Positions 37,561 to 45,634 of a stretch of 64,000 nt of DNA are shown here, piece after piece. The notes below the pieces were generated by a model. The model saw only the letters and a program-made list of their open reading frames with translations, was not told the DNA's origin and did no database searches. Positions within the stretch are counted from its first letter, which is position 1; each line of letters opens with the position of its first letter. The DNA is from Steroidobacteraceae bacterium (GTDB lineage Bacteria; Pseudomonadota; Gammaproteobacteria; Steroidobacterales; Steroidobacteraceae), in the NCBI GenBank assembly GCA_025458905.1, contig JALORN010000015.1, positions 1 through 64,000 on the forward strand, in the 5' to 3' direction. The translations under genes were made by a program, and so were the position numbers.

Positions 37561-38449
37561 GCTGCTCTCCCATGCTCAGCACGTAGGCCGTCAGCAGCCT
37601 GACGCGCGCCTCGCCCATGCGCTCGCCGTGGCCGGGCATCACGCCGTTGCGGCCCTTGACCACGGTCTCGCGGATACTGTCCTGCGAGCCACCGTGCAAC
37701 CAGATGTTGTCGGTGAGGTTCGGCGCGCCGAGCGCGTGGTTGCCCTTGCCGTCGACGCCGTGGCAGGCCGAGCACAGGGTCTCGAACTGCGCCTTGCCCG
37801 CGGCCGCGTCGCCGCCCTGGGCGGTGCGGCCCGACAGCGACATCACGTGGGCGACGACGTCGTCGACGCCCTTCGGGCCGAGCACGTCGACCCATGGGGT
37901 CATGATGCCCTGGCGACCCTCGCGGATCGTCGCCTCGATCGCCTCGGGATCGCCGCCCCACTGCCAGTCGCCGTCGGTGACGTTCGGGAAGCCGGGTGCG
38001 CCGCGGCCGTCGGAGCCGTGGCATGCGGCACAGTTGTTCGCGAACAGGTTGCGGCCGACCGCGATGGCGCGCGGGTCCTGCGCGAGCTCCGTCGCGCTCT
38101 TGCCGGCGAACTGCGCGAGCATGGCCTGCGCCTTCTTCTCCTGCTCGGCCTGCATCGCCTCGAACTGCGCCTTCTGCGACCAGCCGAGCGTCCCCTTGGC
38201 GTTGCCCATGCCGGGGTACAGCACGACGTAGCCGATCGAGAACACGACCGTGATCACGAACAGCCACAGCCACCAGCGCGGCAGGGGGTTGTTGTACTCG
38301 CGCAGGTCGCCGTCCCAGACGTGGCCGGTGGTGTCGGTCGTGACCTGCGACTCGCCGCGCTTCTTGCGCATCCACACCAGCAGCCACACGGCTGCCGCGA
38401 CGTTGAGGATGGTGCCGACGATGACGAAGATGCTGAATCCGCTGCTCAT
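37538..38449 (-). CDS. ccoP: cbb3 cytochrome oxidase diheme subunit CcoP
   Basis: 303 residues. TM helices include VGTILNVAAAVWLLVWM and WWLWLFVITVVFSIGYVVLY. Then come two cytochrome c domains with heme motifs CAACHGSDG and CSACHGVDG. CcoP carries two c-type hemes and receives electrons from periplasmic cytochromes. YNNPLPRWW near residue 50 is the conserved CcoP signature. Part of ccoNOQP; 15 bases after ccoQ. Confidence 0.96.
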   Translation of the reverse strand: MSSGFSIFVIVGTILNVAAAVWLLVWMRKKRGESQVTTDTTGHVWDGDLREYNNPLPRWWLWLFVITVVFSIGYVVLYPGMGNAKGTLGWSQKAQFEAMQAEQEKKAQAMLAQFAGKSATELAQDPRAIAVGRNLFANNCAACHGSDGRGAPGFPNVTDGDWQWGGDPEAIEATIREGRQGIMTPWVDVLGPKGVDDVVAHVMSLSGRTAQGGDAAAGKAQFETLCSACHGVDGKGNHALGAPNLTDNIWLHGGSQDSIRETVVKGRNGVMPGHGERMGEARVRLLTAYVLSMGEQRVAQAGP

Positions 38450-38464
38450 GGTGCTTCTGCCTGT

Positions 38465-38653
38465 CTAGCGACGCGCCGGCGGCTGCCGGTCCGCGCCCAC
38501 GAATCCCGGGTCTTCCTCGAGCGGCAGCCGCGCCGCCGCGTCGAAGGTCTCGCGCCGGCGGCGGCTCCAGGCCCACAGCACGACCGCGACGAACGCGCCC
38601 ATCGCGAGGAGGGTGGCGATGCCGCGCAGCAGGTTCAGGGTGTCGAGGCTCAT
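38465..38653 (-). CDS. ccoQ: cbb3 oxidase subunit CcoQ
   Basis: 62 residues with one TM helix (IATLLAMGAFVAVVLWAW) followed by SRRRRETFDAAARLPLEED, which matches the CcoQ/FixQ pattern of a short basic turn and Phe-rich juxtamembrane tail. CcoQ stabilises the NOP complex. It sits between ccoO and ccoP, the canonical position. Confidence 0.93.
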   Translation of the reverse strand: MSLDTLNLLRGIATLLAMGAFVAVVLWAWSRRRRETFDAAARLPLEEDPGFVGADRQPPARR

Positions 38654-38657
38654 GGCG

Positions 38658-39266
38658 TCACTTCCATCCCTTCGAGGCGGTGCCGAGCACCTGCAGGTAG
38701 GCGATCAGGGCGTCCATCTCGCTGCGGTTGCGCACCTCGTCGGCGGCACCGGCCACCTGCTCGTCGGTGTAGGGCACGCCGACCATGCGCAGCGCCTTCA
38801 TCTTGGCCGCGGTGCCGTCCGCGTCGATCACCTGGTTCTCGAGCCAGGGGTAACCCGGCATGTTCGACTCGGGGACCAGGTCGCGCGGGTTCAGCAGGTG
38901 ACGGCGCTGCCATTCGTCGGAGTAGCGGCCGCCGACCCGCGCGAGGTCCGGTCCGGTGCGCTTGGAGCCGAACTGGAACGGGTGGTCGTAGACCGACTCG
39001 CCGGCCAGCGAGTAGTGGCCATAGCGCTCGGTCTCGCCGCGCAACGGGCGGATCATCTGCGAGTGGCAGTTGTAGCAGCCCTCGCGGATGTAGACGTCGC
39101 GCCCCTCCAGCTGCAGCGCCGTGTACGGCTGCACGCCCGGCGCGGGCTGGGTGGCCTCGCTCGACATCGCGAGCGGGACGATCTCCACCAGTCCACCGAT
39201 GCTGATGACCACGGCGATCAGCACGCCCATCAGGGCGGAATTCTTCTCGACGACTTCGTGCTTCAC
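38658..39266 (-). CDS. ccoO: cbb3 oxidase monoheme subunit CcoO
   Basis: 202 residues. An N-terminal TM anchor ([20 protein letters not shown]) precedes the heme motif in [15 protein letters not shown] and the Met-ligand region [12 protein letters not shown], with [11 protein letters not shown] near the end. The start is GTG at 39266 with AGGA about ten bases upstream; an ATG at 39332 would overlap ccoN and adds an unstructured leader. Confidence 0.95.
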   Translation of the reverse strand: MKHEVVEKNSALMGVLIAVVISIGGLVEIVPLAMSSEATQPAPGVQPYTALQLEGRDVYIREGCYNCHSQMIRPLRGETERYGHYSLAGESVYDHPFQFGSKRTGPDLARVGGRYSDEWQRRHLLNPRDLVPESNMPGYPWLENQVIDADGTAAKMKALRMVGVPYTDEQVAGAADEVRNRSEMDALIAYLQVLGTASKGWK

Positions 39267-39291
39267 GTTGCTTGTCCTCGGGATCGATGGA

Positions 39292-40824
39292 TCAGGCCGA
39301 GGCGACCGCGGGGCCGCCCTCGAGCGCGCCACGGCGCTGGCCGATGGTCTTCGCGACGTTGTAGGCCATGATGAACATGCCGGCGAGCACCAGCGTGCCG
39401 CCCACCAGCCGCACCGCGTAGTACGGGTAGGTGGCCTTCAGCGCCTCGACGAAGGTGTAGGTGAGCGTGCCGTCGGCGTTCGTGGCGCGCCACATCAGGC
39501 CCTGCATCACGCCGGCGATCCACATCGAGGCGACGTACAGCACGATGCCGATCGTCGTGGTCCAGAAGTGCCAGTCGATGAGCCGCGTGCTCCACATCTT
39601 CGTCTGGCCGTAGAGGCGCGGCACCAGCGCGTACATGGTGCCGACCGAGACCATCGCGACCCAGCCGAGGGCGCCGGAGTGCACGTGGCCGATCGTCCAG
39701 TCGGTGTAGTGCGAGAGCGCGTTGACCGTCTTGATCGACATCATCGGACCCTCGAAGGTCGACATGCCGTAGAACGACAGCGAGACGATCAGGAACTTCA
39801 GGATCGGGTCGGTGCGCAGTTTGTGCCACGCTCCGGAGAGCGTCATGATGCCGTTGATCATCCCGCCCCAGGACGGCGCGAGCAGCATCAGCGAGAACAC
39901 CATGCCGAGCGTCTGCACCCAGTCGGGCAGCGTCGTGTAGTGCAGGTGGTGCGGGCCTGCCCACATGTAGATGGAGATCAGCGACCAGAAGTGCACGATC
40001 GACAGCCGATAGCTGTAGATCGGGCGGCCGGCCTGCTTGGGGATGAAGTAGTACATCATCCCGAGGAAGGCGGCGGTCAGGAAGAAGCCGACGGCGTTGT
40101 GGCCGTACCACCACTGCACCATCGCGTCGGTCACGCCGGAGTAGGCCGAGTAGCTCTTGGTCAGGGTGACCGGCACCTCGGCGCTGTTGACGATGTGCAG
40201 CACCGCGATCGTGATGATGTAGGCGGCGAAGAACCAGTTCGCGACGTAGATATGCTTCACCTTGCGGATCGCGAGCGTGCCGAAGAACACCACCGCGTAG
40301 GCCACCCAGACCACCGCGATGGCGAGGTCGATGGGCCACTCGAGCTCGGCGTACTCCTTGCCCGAGGTGATGCCGAGCGGCAGCGTGACCGCCGCGAGCA
40401 GGATGATCAGCTGCCAGCCCCAGAACGTGAACTGCGCGAGGCCCGGCAGGAACAGCGGCGTGTGGCAGGTGCGCTGGACGATGTAGTAGGAGGTCGCGAA
40501 CAGCGCCGAGCCGCCGAAGGCGAAGATCACCGCGTTGGTGTGCAGCGGCCGCAGGCGGCTGTAGGTCAGGAAGGGGAGGTCGAAGTTCAGTGCCGGGAAC
40601 AGCAGCTGGGCTGCGATGATCACGCCGACCAGCATGCCGACGATGCCCCAGACGACCGTCATGATCGCGAACTGCCGGACGACGCCGTCGGTGTAGTCGG
40701 TGCGGACCGCCGCTCCCTCGTCGTGGGCGGCGGCGCCCTTGGCGCCGGCACCGGCGACGAGCGGCGGGCCGTCCAGGGTTCCTGCCGCGACGGAGGCGGC
40801 CTGGCCGAACTGGTATGCAGTCAT
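39292..40824 (-). CDS. ccoN: cbb3-type cytochrome oxidase catalytic subunit CcoN
   Basis: 510 residues, 12 TM segments. Heme and Cu ligands are visible in [34 protein letters not shown] (the Cu-His and Tyr region), [15 protein letters not shown] and [16 protein letters not shown]. The subunit reduces O2 to water with high affinity and pumps protons. ATG 40824 is chosen because the 23 preceding codons are low-complexity. A GTACGTAG-like element at 40901-40908 lies about 80 bases upstream; no FNR box (TTGAT-N4-ATCAA) was found. Confidence 0.96.
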   Translation of the reverse strand: MTAYQFGQAASVAAGTLDGPPLVAGAGAKGAAAHDEGAAVRTDYTDGVVRQFAIMTVVWGIVGMLVGVIIAAQLLFPALNFDLPFLTYSRLRPLHTNAVIFAFGGSALFATSYYIVQRTCHTPLFLPGLAQFTFWGWQLIILLAAVTLPLGITSGKEYAELEWPIDLAIAVVWVAYAVVFFGTLAIRKVKHIYVANWFFAAYIITIAVLHIVNSAEVPVTLTKSYSAYSGVTDAMVQWWYGHNAVGFFLTAAFLGMMYYFIPKQAGRPIYSYRLSIVHFWSLISIYMWAGPHHLHYTTLPDWVQTLGMVFSLMLLAPSWGGMINGIMTLSGAWHKLRTDPILKFLIVSLSFYGMSTFEGPMMSIKTVNALSHYTDWTIGHVHSGALGWVAMVSVGTMYALVPRLYGQTKMWSTRLIDWHFWTTTIGIVLYVASMWIAGVMQGLMWRATNADGTLTYTFVEALKATYPYYAVRLVGGTLVLAGMFIMAYNVAKTIGQRRGALEGGPAVASA

Positions 40825-40900
40825 GTCGTGATTCCCGAAAACGCTGCGCGGGCCGCGCAACTCCCGGCGGCGATGCTCGTGCCGCTGACGCACTGCAGGA

Positions 40901-40908
40901 ATACGTAG
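40901..40908. promoter_or_regulatory. candidate FixJ-type site upstream of ccoN
   Basis: ATACGTAG differs by one base from GTACGTAG, which is present upstream of fixL and fits the GTAMGTAG class of FixJ sites that I recall from rhizobia. It lies between divergent ccoN (start 40824) and the cytochrome c4 gene (start 41005), about 80 and 97 bases from the two starts. Assigned by eye. Confidence 0.4.
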
Positions 40909-41004
40909 ATTGCGAAGAAACGCCCGCCCGCTAGGTACAAGTCCCGATCGAGGTGCGCGCGCCGCCGCCTAATGTCGGCGCATCGGTCGCGAGGGAGCAC
41001 TGCC

Positions 41005-41736
41005 ATGCACGAGGTCGAAGGCTGCGCGGGTTCGCCGCGGTCGCCGGTTGCGCAACGTCCGGCGGCTGCGCGCCGCGGCACTCGTCGCTATGCGAGGACG
41101 CTGTGCGCGCTGCTGGCGCCGGCCTTCGCGGCCATGTTCGGCACGGCACTCGCCGACGTGGCCGCGCGCAACGATTCGGAGCTGAAGGCCGCGCTGGCCG
41201 CGGCGCCCGACGCGGCGCGCGGCGCGTCGCTCTACGGCACCTGCGCGGCCTGCCACGGCCCCGACGGCGGCGGCGTCGCCGACGGCTCGATCCCGGCGAT
41301 CGCCGGCCAGCCGCAGCGCGTGCTGGTGAAGCAGCTGGCGGACTTCCGCCGCAGCCAGCGGCTCGACGTGCGCATGGAGCACTTCGCCGACCGCCGGCAC
41401 CTCGGCGGCGCCCAGGACATCGCCGACGTCGCGGCGTACGCCGCCACGCTGTCGCGCACCACGGCCGCGGGCATCGGCGACGGCACGATGCTGGCCGCGG
41501 GCGGCCGCGCGTGGATCGGGCGCTGCGCCGGCTGCCACGGCGGCACCGGCCAGGCGAACGCGGCGCGTGCGCTGCCGCGCCTCGCGGGCCAGCACGCCGC
41601 CTACCTCGAGCGGCAGCTGCTCGACACGGTCGCGGGCCGGCGTCCGAACATGGCCGCCACGCATCGCGGGGTTCTGAACGGGCTCGACCCCGCGGAGATC
41701 ACCGGGATCGCCGACTACCTGTCGCGGATGAAGTAG
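41005..41736 (+). CDS. diheme cytochrome c4-like protein
   Basis: 243 residues. A signal sequence (LCALLAPAFAAMFGTALAD) precedes two homologous cytochrome domains with heme motifs TCAACHGPDG and RCAGCHGGTG. IPAIAGQPQRVLVKQLADFR in the first domain and LPRLAGQHAAYLERQLLD in the second are typical of c4. Cytochrome c4 donates electrons to cbb3 oxidase, which fits its divergent position beside ccoN. ATG 41005 has GAGGGAG upstream; the signal is preceded by about 40 atypical residues, so a later start is possible. Confidence 0.88.
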   Translation: MHEVEGCAGSPRSPVAQRPAAARRGTRRYARTLCALLAPAFAAMFGTALADVAARNDSELKAALAAAPDAARGASLYGTCAACHGPDGGGVADGSIPAIAGQPQRVLVKQLADFRRSQRLDVRMEHFADRRHLGGAQDIADVAAYAATLSRTTAAGIGDGTMLAAGGRAWIGRCAGCHGGTGQANAARALPRLAGQHAAYLERQLLDTVAGRRPNMAATHRGVLNGLDPAEITGIADYLSRMK

Positions 41737-41754
41737 CGCCCGCCGCGGCCCGCC

Positions 41755-42375
41755 TCAGGCGCCGCTCGGGCGGCCGAGGTCCATGGCCATGCGCACCAGC
41801 TGCGCGAGCGACTTGGCGCCCATCTTCTCCATCACGCGCGCGCGGTGGATCTCGACGGTGCGCTGGCTGACGCCGAGGTCCCCGGCCATGACCTTGTTCG
41901 CCTTGCCATCGGTCACCAGCTGGAACACCTCGCGCTCGCGCGGCGTCAGCGACTCGTAGCGCTCGCGTATCAGCGACGCCTCGCGCAGCTCGGCGCGGTT
42001 CTGGGCGTCGAGCTCGAGCGCCTTCTGCACGCGGGTGATCAGGTCCTGGTCGCGGAACGGCTTCTGCAGGAAGTCGAATGCGCCGTGCTGCATCGCCTCG
42101 ACGGCCATCGGGATGTCGCCATGCCCGGTGACGAAAATCACGGGGATCATCGCGCCGCGCCGGTTCAGCTCCTCCTGGAGCTCGGGGCCGCTCATGCCCG
42201 GCATGCGCACGTCGAGCACGAGGCAGCCCGGCTGCTCGGACTCGTAGCCGGCGAGGAAGTCGCGCGCGGACTCGTAGGTGACCGTCGGCAGCCCGACCGA
42301 CTTGAGCAGCAGCCGCAGCGAGCTGCGGACGGCGTCGTCGTCGTCGACCACGTGGACGGTGGGGATACGGTTCAT
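41755..42375 (-). CDS. fixJ: FixJ-type response regulator
   Basis: 206 residues. A receiver domain with acidic cluster VVDDDDAVRSS, phospho-acceptor Asp55 in LVLDVRMPGMSG, and the conserved FVTGHGDIPMAVEAM and FDFLQKPF. It is followed by a LuxR/FixJ-type HTH: SLTPREREVFQLVTDGKANK and SQRTVEIHRARVMEKM. The ATG overlaps the fixL stop (ATGA), so the pair is one translational unit. It probably activates microaerobic genes such as ccoNOQP. It lies 18 bases from the convergent cytochrome c4 stop. Confidence 0.93.
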   Translation of the reverse strand: MNRIPTVHVVDDDDAVRSSLRLLLKSVGLPTVTYESARDFLAGYESEQPGCLVLDVRMPGMSGPELQEELNRRGAMIPVIFVTGHGDIPMAVEAMQHGAFDFLQKPFRDQDLITRVQKALELDAQNRAELREASLIRERYESLTPREREVFQLVTDGKANKVMAGDLGVSQRTVEIHRARVMEKMGAKSLAQLVRMAMDLGRPSGA

Positions 42376-44288
42376 TCGGCACTCCCTGGGCTCTGGCACG
42401 GCAGACGCAGCACGAAGCACGCCCCGGGCCGGCCGGGCCGGGGCTCGTAGACCAGCTTGCCCTGGTGGGCCTCGGCAATGGTGCGGCTGATCGCGAGGCC
42501 CAGCCCGGTGCCGGTCTCCTTGGTCGTGCAGAACGGGTCGAAGATCCGCGCGACGACCGCATCCGGCACGCCCGGGCCGTTGTCCTGCACCGCTATGGTA
42601 ACGGCTCCCCCGGCCTCCCGCGCGGTGTGCACGACGATCTCGCGGTCGCTCGCCGGGCGCTCGGCGAGCGCCTCGATCGCGTTGCGCAGCAGGTTCAGGA
42701 TGATCTGCTGCACCTGGATGCGATCCAGCGACAGGGGTGGCAGGTCCGCGGCGAGCTCGGCGCGGATCCGCACGTCGTGCAGCCGCGCGTCGCTCAGCGA
42801 GAAGCTGACGACCTCGGCCACCAGGTCGTTGACGTCGGCCTGTTCGCGGCGCGTCTCGCGGTTCTGCACCAGGCCGCGCAGGCGGCGGATGATCTCGCCG
42901 GCGCGCAGCGCCTGGCCGGCGATCTGCTCCAGTGCCAGCCGCACGTCGTCCGGGTCCTGGCCCGCGGCGACCAGGCGGCGCGCGGCGCTCGCGTAGTTGG
43001 TGATCGCGGCCAGCGGCTGGTTCAGCTCGTGGGCGATGCCGGCCGCCATCTCTCCCATGGTCGCGAGGCGCGAGACGTGGGTCATGCGCTGCTGCGCGAC
43101 GCGCGCGTCCTCCTCGGCCTGCTTGGCGACCGTCACGTCGAGGATGGTGCCGGCGATGCGCATGCTGCCCTCGTTGCCGGGGCTGGTGTTGTAGATCGAG
43201 CGCACGTAGCGCACCGCGCCGGCGGGCGTGACGATGCGGAACTCGCTGGCGTGGCTGCCGGGCGCCTCGATGGCCTGGCGCCAGTCTGCGGCCTGGTGCG
43301 CGGAGTCTTCCGGGTGCACCGCGGCGCGCATCACCTCGAGGCTCAGGCGGTCGGCGACCGGGTCGAGGCCGAAGATGCGGTGCAGCTGCGGCGACCAGAA
43401 CTCGACGCCGGTGTGCGGCACGTGAACCTCGAAGTTGCCGATGTTGCCGATCTCCTGCGCCTCGTTGAGCAGCGAGCGGGTGCGCTCGACCGACTGCTCG
43501 ATCGCCCGCCGCACGGTGATGTCCTCGCCGGAGGAGAAATAGCCGACCACCTGTCCCTCGAGGTTGCGCAGCGCGATGCAGCGCCAGGCGACCAGCCGCC
43601 GGCCGCCGCCGGCGACCAGCACGTCGTGCTCGCAGTAGACCTCCGAGTCGCCGCCCTTGCGATCCAGGCGCGCGAACTGGCCGCGGACCATCTCGCGCTG
43701 CTGCGGCGGCACCGCCGCCTCCAGCCAGTCGCGGCCGAGGAGGTCGACCTCGCGCCAGCCGAGCGTGTCGCAGCCCTTGCGGTTGATCAGCTGGATGCGG
43801 CAGTCGGCAGACAGCGCGACCAGGATCACCTGCGCCATCTCGAGGTACATGTTGGCGCGGTCGCGCTCGCGGCGGATCGCGGCCATCGCCTCGCGGCGCA
43901 GCGTGATGTCGTGCAGCAGGCCGACGAAGCGCGGCGGGTGAGACTCGTGGATCCGGCCGACGGACAGGAACACCGGGAACACCGAGCCGTCCTTGCGCCG
44001 CGCGTCGACCTCGCGGCCGACGCCGATGATGTGCGGCACGCCGGTGCTCATGTAGCGGTGCATGTAGGCGTCGTGCGAGTCGCGGTCGCGCTCGGTCATC
44101 AGCACGCTGACGTTGCGGCCGATCAGTTCCTCGGCGCGGTAGCCGAACAGGCGCTCGCCGGAGCGGTTGAAGGTCTCGATCCGACCCCGGTGGTCGATCA
44201 GGATCACGGCGTCGACCGTGGCGTCGAGCAGCGCCTGCATGTCGCGCCGCGGCGCGTCCCTGGCCGTGATGTCGGAGCTTTCCTGCAC
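42372..44288 (-). CDS. fixL: FixL-like oxygen-sensing histidine kinase with heme PAS
   Basis: 638 residues: PAS1 (about 15-130), PAS2 (about 145-270), PAS3 (about 285-400), HisKA (GIAHELNQPLAAI) and HATPase (DNGPGVPDAVVARIFDPF, GTGLGLAISRTI). No TM helix is seen. PAS1 conserves the functional residues of rhizobial FixL at matching spacing: heme-ligand His72 in HDAYMHRY, Arg78, distal His86 in PHIIG and Arg92 in GVGREV. O2 binding would therefore inhibit kinase activity. GTG 44288 has AAAGGA about eight bases upstream. The three-PAS soluble architecture differs from TM-anchored rhizobial FixL. Confidence 0.92.
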   Translation of the reverse strand: MQESSDITARDAPRRDMQALLDATVDAVILIDHRGRIETFNRSGERLFGYRAEELIGRNVSVLMTERDRDSHDAYMHRYMSTGVPHIIGVGREVDARRKDGSVFPVFLSVGRIHESHPPRFVGLLHDITLRREAMAAIRRERDRANMYLEMAQVILVALSADCRIQLINRKGCDTLGWREVDLLGRDWLEAAVPPQQREMVRGQFARLDRKGGDSEVYCEHDVLVAGGGRRLVAWRCIALRNLEGQVVGYFSSGEDITVRRAIEQSVERTRSLLNEAQEIGNIGNFEVHVPHTGVEFWSPQLHRIFGLDPVADRLSLEVMRAAVHPEDSAHQAADWRQAIEAPGSHASEFRIVTPAGAVRYVRSIYNTSPGNEGSMRIAGTILDVTVAKQAEEDARVAQQRMTHVSRLATMGEMAAGIAHELNQPLAAITNYASAARRLVAAGQDPDDVRLALEQIAGQALRAGEIIRRLRGLVQNRETRREQADVNDLVAEVVSFSLSDARLHDVRIRAELAADLPPLSLDRIQVQQIILNLLRNAIEALAERPASDREIVVHTAREAGGAVTIAVQDNGPGVPDAVVARIFDPFCTTKETGTGLGLAISRTIAEAHQGKLVYEPRPGRPGACFVLRLPCQSPGSAE

Positions 44289-44353
44289 GATGGAATCCTT
44301 TCGCGGCGGGATGTTAGCACGCGTCCGGCCGGCTGCTTCCCCGATCCGGGCAA

Positions 44354-44368
44354 GGGTACGTAGTACCC
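44354..44368. promoter_or_regulatory. perfect dyad with FixJ-consensus core upstream of fixLJ
   Basis: GGGTACGTAGTACCC has 6-base arms around GTA and contains GTACGTAG, an exact fit to the GTAMGTAG class of FixJ sites (recalled from S. meliloti work). It lies 66-80 bases upstream of the fixL GTG, with a weak TAACAT (44316-44311, minus) as a possible -10, and 82-96 bases upstream of the zinc-finger gene on the other strand. Autoregulation is suggested. It has no T-run and is not a terminator. Confidence 0.55.
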
Positions 44369-44449
44369 GCGATGCGCGCGCCGGGGCGCGCGTGGCAGCG
44401 TGGGGCGCAGCGCGGGCAGGAGCGTCCGCGACCGACCTGGGAGAGGGGT

Positions 44450-44773
44450 GTGGAACTCGAGACCGTCCGCAAGCGCCTGCTGGCGCGCCGCGAGGAGCTG
44501 GCGCGCCGGGCATCCGACACCGGCGCCGACCTGCGCCGCGAGAACGAGCCGCTGTCGGCCGACTTCAGCGAGCAGGTGGTGCAGCGCGAGAACGACGACG
44601 TGCTGCGCGGCCTCGGCGACGCCGCGCGCGGCGAGCTCGTCAGCATCAATCGCGCGCTGGCGCGGATCGACGCCGGGGAGTACCTCCGCTGCGCCGCGTG
44701 CGGCGCGCCGATCGACCCGCGACGGCTGGACGCGGTGCCCTACACCGACCGCTGCGCCTCCTGCGCGCACTGA
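44450..44773 (+). CDS. DksA/TraR-type C4 zinc-finger protein
   Basis: 107 residues: an N-terminal coiled coil (LETVRKRLLARREELARRAS), a DksA-like middle (DFSEQVVQRENDDVLRGLG) and a C-terminal zinc finger with CxxC pairs in LRCAACGAPID and DRCASCAH. Such proteins bind the RNA polymerase secondary channel and modulate transcription with or without ppGpp. GTG 44450 has GGGAG about seven bases upstream. It is divergent from fixL and 38 bases before the stress-protein gene. Confidence 0.88.
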   Translation: MELETVRKRLLARREELARRASDTGADLRRENEPLSADFSEQVVQRENDDVLRGLGDAARGELVSINRALARIDAGEYLRCAACGAPIDPRRLDAVPYTDRCASCAH

Positions 44774-44810
44774 GCGGGCGCGACGCAGCCCAGGTGCCCG
44801 GAACCCTCCC

Positions 44811-45590
44811 GTGCCGCCGCTGAAGTCCATCCTGGTGATGGCGGACCGCTCCGCCGACGCCCAGGTCGCGCTGCAGAAGGCGTTCGTGATCGCGCGACAC
44901 TTCGATGCCGGCATCGAGCTCGTCGCCTGCGACGCCGACCAGGCGTGGACCGCGCGCACGGCCAGCCGGCCCGAGGAAGGCGCACGCGCCCGCGTGGCGC
45001 GCAGCGCCGAGTCGCGCCGCTTCCTCGAGGCGCTGCGCAGCACGATCGTGGTCGACGACCTGCAGATCCGCACCGGCGAGGACTGCGAGGAACCGCTGCA
45101 CGAGGGCCTGCCGCGCCGGGTGCGCGCCGGCGGCCACCACCTGGTCGTCAAGCGCCTGCCGCGGCGCGAAGTGCGCCGCCGGAGTGTGCTGACGCCCGGC
45201 GACTGGCAGGTGATCCGCGCCTGCCCGGTACCGATCATGCTGACCCGCGGCCGGCCCTGGCGCCCGTTGCCGCGGATCGTCGCCAGCCTCGACGGCGCGC
45301 GCACCGGCGAGGTCGTCGACGTCGCCCGCTACCTCGCCGACGGCTGCCGCGGCGCGCTCGAGGTGGTGCCGGCGGACGAACCCCGGGCGATCGCCGCGGA
45401 CGGTGGCGAGGCTGATCCGGCCGCGATGCTGCTGGCGCGGCCGGCGCACCAGGAGATCGACGTCGTGGTGCTGCGTGGCTGCGGCCATCGTCCCGAGCAG
45501 GACCGGGCCTGTGCCGCGCTGACCGAGAGGATCGTCGAGCAGCTCGACTGCGACGTGCTGCTGATGCCCGGGCCGGGCGTCGCCCACTGA
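44811..45590 (+). CDS. tandem universal stress protein (UspE-like)
   Basis: 259 residues with two UspA modules. Module 1 begins LKSILVMADRSADAQVALQK and module 2 begins PRIVASLDGARTGEVVDVAR. ERIVEQLDCDVLLMPGPG is the typical closing strand. Strands alternate with helices in the expected Rossmann-like order. GTG 44811 is chosen as the only in-frame start close to the domain. Usp proteins next to FixL/FixJ and oxidase genes often respond to low oxygen; this placement suggests the same. Confidence 0.75.
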   Translation: MPPLKSILVMADRSADAQVALQKAFVIARHFDAGIELVACDADQAWTARTASRPEEGARARVARSAESRRFLEALRSTIVVDDLQIRTGEDCEEPLHEGLPRRVRAGGHHLVVKRLPRREVRRRSVLTPGDWQVIRACPVPIMLTRGRPWRPLPRIVASLDGARTGEVVDVARYLADGCRGALEVVPADEPRAIAADGGEADPAAMLLARPAHQEIDVVVLRGCGHRPEQDRACAALTERIVEQLDCDVLLMPGPGVAH

Positions 45591-45634
45591 CCCCGGGGAA
45601 CTCTGCGCCCGGCGGCGGCGCCGCGCGGGACCCG

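Noticed and set aside
40825-41004. Possible FNR/Anr box upstream of ccoN
   Set aside because: No TTGAT-N4-ATCAA or close variant could be found; only the FixJ-like ATACGTAG element stands out.
44354-44368. GGGTACGTAGTACCC as a terminator hairpin
   Set aside because: The stem is short, with no following T-run, and it lies between divergent gene starts.
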